The notes under the pieces: generated by a model
What the model was told of the DNA's origin: nothing
Seen by the model: only the letters and a program-made list of their open reading frames with translations
Databases searched by the model: none
Translations under genes and position numbers: made by a program
NCBI GenBank assembly: GCA_020442545.1
Contig: JAGRJX010000265.1
Coordinates: forward strand, 1 to 15,555
Direction of reading: 5' to 3'
Length of the DNA: 15,555 bases
From: Lysobacterales bacterium
GTDB lineage: Bacteria; Pseudomonadota; Gammaproteobacteria; Xanthomonadales; Xanthomonadaceae
In this document: in pieces, positions 14,380 through 15,555 of the stretch
Layout: the number at the start of each line of letters is the position of its first letter
How positions within the stretch are numbered: position 1 is the stretch's first letter

Positions 14380-14441
14380 GTTTCGTTCTCCTTCCGTGTG
14401 CGGACGAATTAGGATTGGGGTCTGTCCGCTTCTCCCCTCGC

Positions 14442-14645
14442 CTACCTTGTCGCGGCCCTCACTGCGACGCGGTAGCCCCAACCGATGACCCAAACTGCAA
14501 TGATCGCGAGGCCGATGGCGGCTCCGTCCGCGATGCTGAGGGGAGGTAACGCGCCGGTTGACACTTCCATCCAAACCGGGTCATCGCAGATGCCGGTTTC
14601 GGGGTGCCAGTCGGCGGGCAGGCAGGTCAGGATCGGGGTTGACAC
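14442..14645 (-). CDS. Small phage membrane protein between ssDNA-binding and coat genes
   Basis: This is a 67-aa protein starting at GTG 14645, two bases after the upstream stop, with AGGG five bases from the start. The N-terminal half is polar and holds two cysteines (C8, C20) and a DWHPETGIC stretch. Residues 40-58 form one membrane segment, and the C-terminus is basic (R59, R63, R67). This predicts the N-terminus outside and the C-terminus in the cytoplasm. Its position corresponds to genes VII/IX in M13-like phages, so a minor end-cap coat protein is the best guess, but no sequence family is recognised. Confidence 0.7.
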   Translation of the reverse strand: MSTPILTCLPADWHPETGICDDPVWMEVSTGALPPLSIADGAAIGLAIIAVWVIGWGYRVAVRAATR

Positions 14646-14647
14646 GG

Positions 14648-14962
14648 TTACCCTGCCTTCGGCTTGACGCTGGCCAACGGCACCAGGCCGAGATCGCGAG
14701 GAACTTCCAAGCGACCAAAGCGGCCGGGCTGCAAAGGATTGGTGATGATGTATTCACCCGGCTGGAACGGCCAATCGTTGTCGCCAAGGGTGATGCTGAT
14801 CTTTGCGGGGTAGCTGTCGCCGGTATCGAGCCATGCATCCTGTTCGCGGATGGTGTACGGCTTGCCGGTGCGGGCAGACGTGCCGTCTTTCTGATGTACG
14901 GCCGCGCTCTCGATGATGATTCGAGGCGGGTTGTAGCTCTGATCTTTCTTCGCTTCGCTCAT
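14648..14962 (-). CDS. Phage ssDNA-binding protein, pV (helix-destabilising) type
   Basis: This 104-aa soluble protein coats phage single-stranded DNA before packaging and switches replication from double- to single-stranded product. The segment SARTGKPYTIREQDAWLD is typical of inovirus G5P-like proteins, followed by YPAKISITLGDNDWPFQPGEYIITN, an OB-fold-like strand pattern. The position directly after the replication gene is also typical. ATG 14962 is preferred (AGAGAGA ahead of it; product MSEAKKDQ); an upstream in-frame ATG at 15010 adds 16 residues but lacks a ribosome site. Confidence 0.88.
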   Translation of the reverse strand: MSEAKKDQSYNPPRIIIESAAVHQKDGTSARTGKPYTIREQDAWLDTGDSYPAKISITLGDNDWPFQPGEYIITNPLQPGRFGRLEVPRDLGLVPLASVKPKAG

Positions 14963-15020
14963 GATTTTTCTCTCTCGGCTTCGTTGTGGTTTTTCGTTTC
15001 CTGCGGACATACGGGTAGGG

Positions 15021-15555
15021 TCAAGATAGGGAAAGCGCTGCGGCTGCCCCTGATCCGTTCACTACCCGCGCGGGGCTTGCCACCTGTCCGCAGGCTCCCG
15101 CGTTCTGTGAGGTCGCGAGAAACACCTCTTGTTGCGGTGCCCTTCCCCACTGCATCGGGGGTGGCTGCCATGCTTGGAAGTTCGGCGAGAAGTCGACCTC
15201 GCCGCCCTTCGCTACATACTTGCTGACGTACCCGGCGATATCGCTTTGCGACTCGGGCCGTTCGAGCTTGTTAACGCCGAACTCACGCAGCCAGAGCGCG
15301 TGCCAATCCGACCACCGGCCGAGCCGGTAGAGGTCGTCGGACGCGCTGCTGATGACTGCGTGGAAGTGGATGCGGCCGTCTTTGTGAAACTCCTGTCCCC
15401 TCGCCCACATGAGGCCGCGATGCCATCGCTTGCCCCATGTGCGGCCGTACAGGTCACGGTTGACGCTGGAAACCCAGAAGCGAAAAGCCTTGTCAGCGGC
15501 TTCCGGGTGCATGCCGCCAGTGCGGCCGCACCGGTCAGGCCGGAACGTGAGCGTC
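15021..15555 (-). CDS. Rolling-circle replication initiator, HUH endonuclease (5' end outside window)
   Basis: The visible 178 codons are the C-terminal part of the phage replication protein, which nicks the plus strand and starts rolling-circle replication. HUH-family motifs appear in order: TLTF at the right edge (motif 1), GRIHFHAVIS (HFH metal-binding motif 2), and GYVSKYVAKGG, where tyrosine and lysine form motif 3 with the nicking Tyr. WGKRWHRGLMWARGQEFHK between motifs 1 and 2 is like other inovirus and microvirus-type initiators. The C-terminus is complete, ending AAALSLS. The start codon and any replication origin lie to the right. It is followed after 58 bases by the ssDNA-binding gene. 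Confidence 0.9.
   Translation of the reverse strand, partial: TLTFRPDRCGRTGGMHPEAADKAFRFWVSSVNRDLYGRTWGKRWHRGLMWARGQEFHKDGRIHFHAVISSASDDLYRLGRWSDWHALWLREFGVNKLERPESQSDIAGYVSKYVAKGGEVDFSPNFQAWQPPPMQWGRAPQQEVFLATSQNAGACGQVASPARVVNGSGAAAALSLS

Larger units (their letters stand above)
10844..15555. mobile_element. Integrated filamentous phage (inovirus prophage), right end outside window
   Basis: Eight or nine genes follow the inovirus order when read leftwards on the minus strand: replication protein, ssDNA-binding protein, small membrane protein, major coat, terminator, adsorption protein, DUF2523 protein, Zot/pI ATPase and an accessory protein. A dif-like site marks the left edge. There is no integrase or transposase, fitting XerCD-dependent integration. 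A pIV-type secretin is absent from the visible part, so virions would leave through a host secretin unless one lies to the right. All visible frames are open and have plausible start signals, so the element may be functional. Confidence 0.93.

Overview
The window reads as GC-rich gammaproteobacterial chromosome. The pairing of PEP synthase with its regulatory protein, a DUF1249 (YqiB-like) protein and a filamentous prophage with DUF3653-like and DUF2523 proteins at a dif-like site all fit the Xanthomonadales/Lysobacterales. No gene here fixes genus or species.

Layout. (1) 1-2361, core chromosome: the 5' part of ppsA (minus) faces away from its regulator ppsR (plus), followed by a DUF1249 gene and a tRNA-Ala(GGC)/tRNA-Glu(TTC) pair with its own promoter and a TTCG-loop terminator. 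(2) 2522-5318: a two-gene molybdenum hydroxylase of the isoquinoline 1-oxidoreductase type. It has a small subunit with two [2Fe-2S] clusters and a large Mo-binding subunit with a Tat signal. (3) 5657-10804: a tightly packed plus-strand polysaccharide operon, gmd-rmd-GT4-wzm-wzt. Gmd and Rmd turn GDP-mannose into GDP-D-rhamnose, the GT4 enzyme adds sugar, and Wzm/Wzt (with a carbohydrate-binding C-terminal domain) exports a finished chain. This resembles the common D-rhamnan O-polysaccharide type, but only one glycosyltransferase is in view. (4) 10844-15555 and beyond: an integrated filamentous phage (inovirus). Its left edge is a dif-like XerC/XerD site 39 bases after the wzt stop. The phage structural operon runs on the minus strand, from the right edge leftwards: HUH replication protein (5' end outside the window), ssDNA-binding protein, a 67-aa membrane protein, major coat protein, terminator, a 20-codon hydrophobic micro-ORF, pIII-like adsorption protein, pVI-like DUF2523 protein, Zot/pI assembly ATPase, and a membrane-anchored accessory protein. 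A small DUF3653-like protein is encoded convergently beside the attachment site.

The most notable points are the prophage junction against the O-polysaccharide exporter, the unannotated-size micro-ORF between the coat-protein terminator and gene III, the thrombospondin-type-3-like acidic repeats in the adsorption protein, and the absence of a pIV secretin in the visible phage part. No CRISPR array, transposase or integrase was seen.
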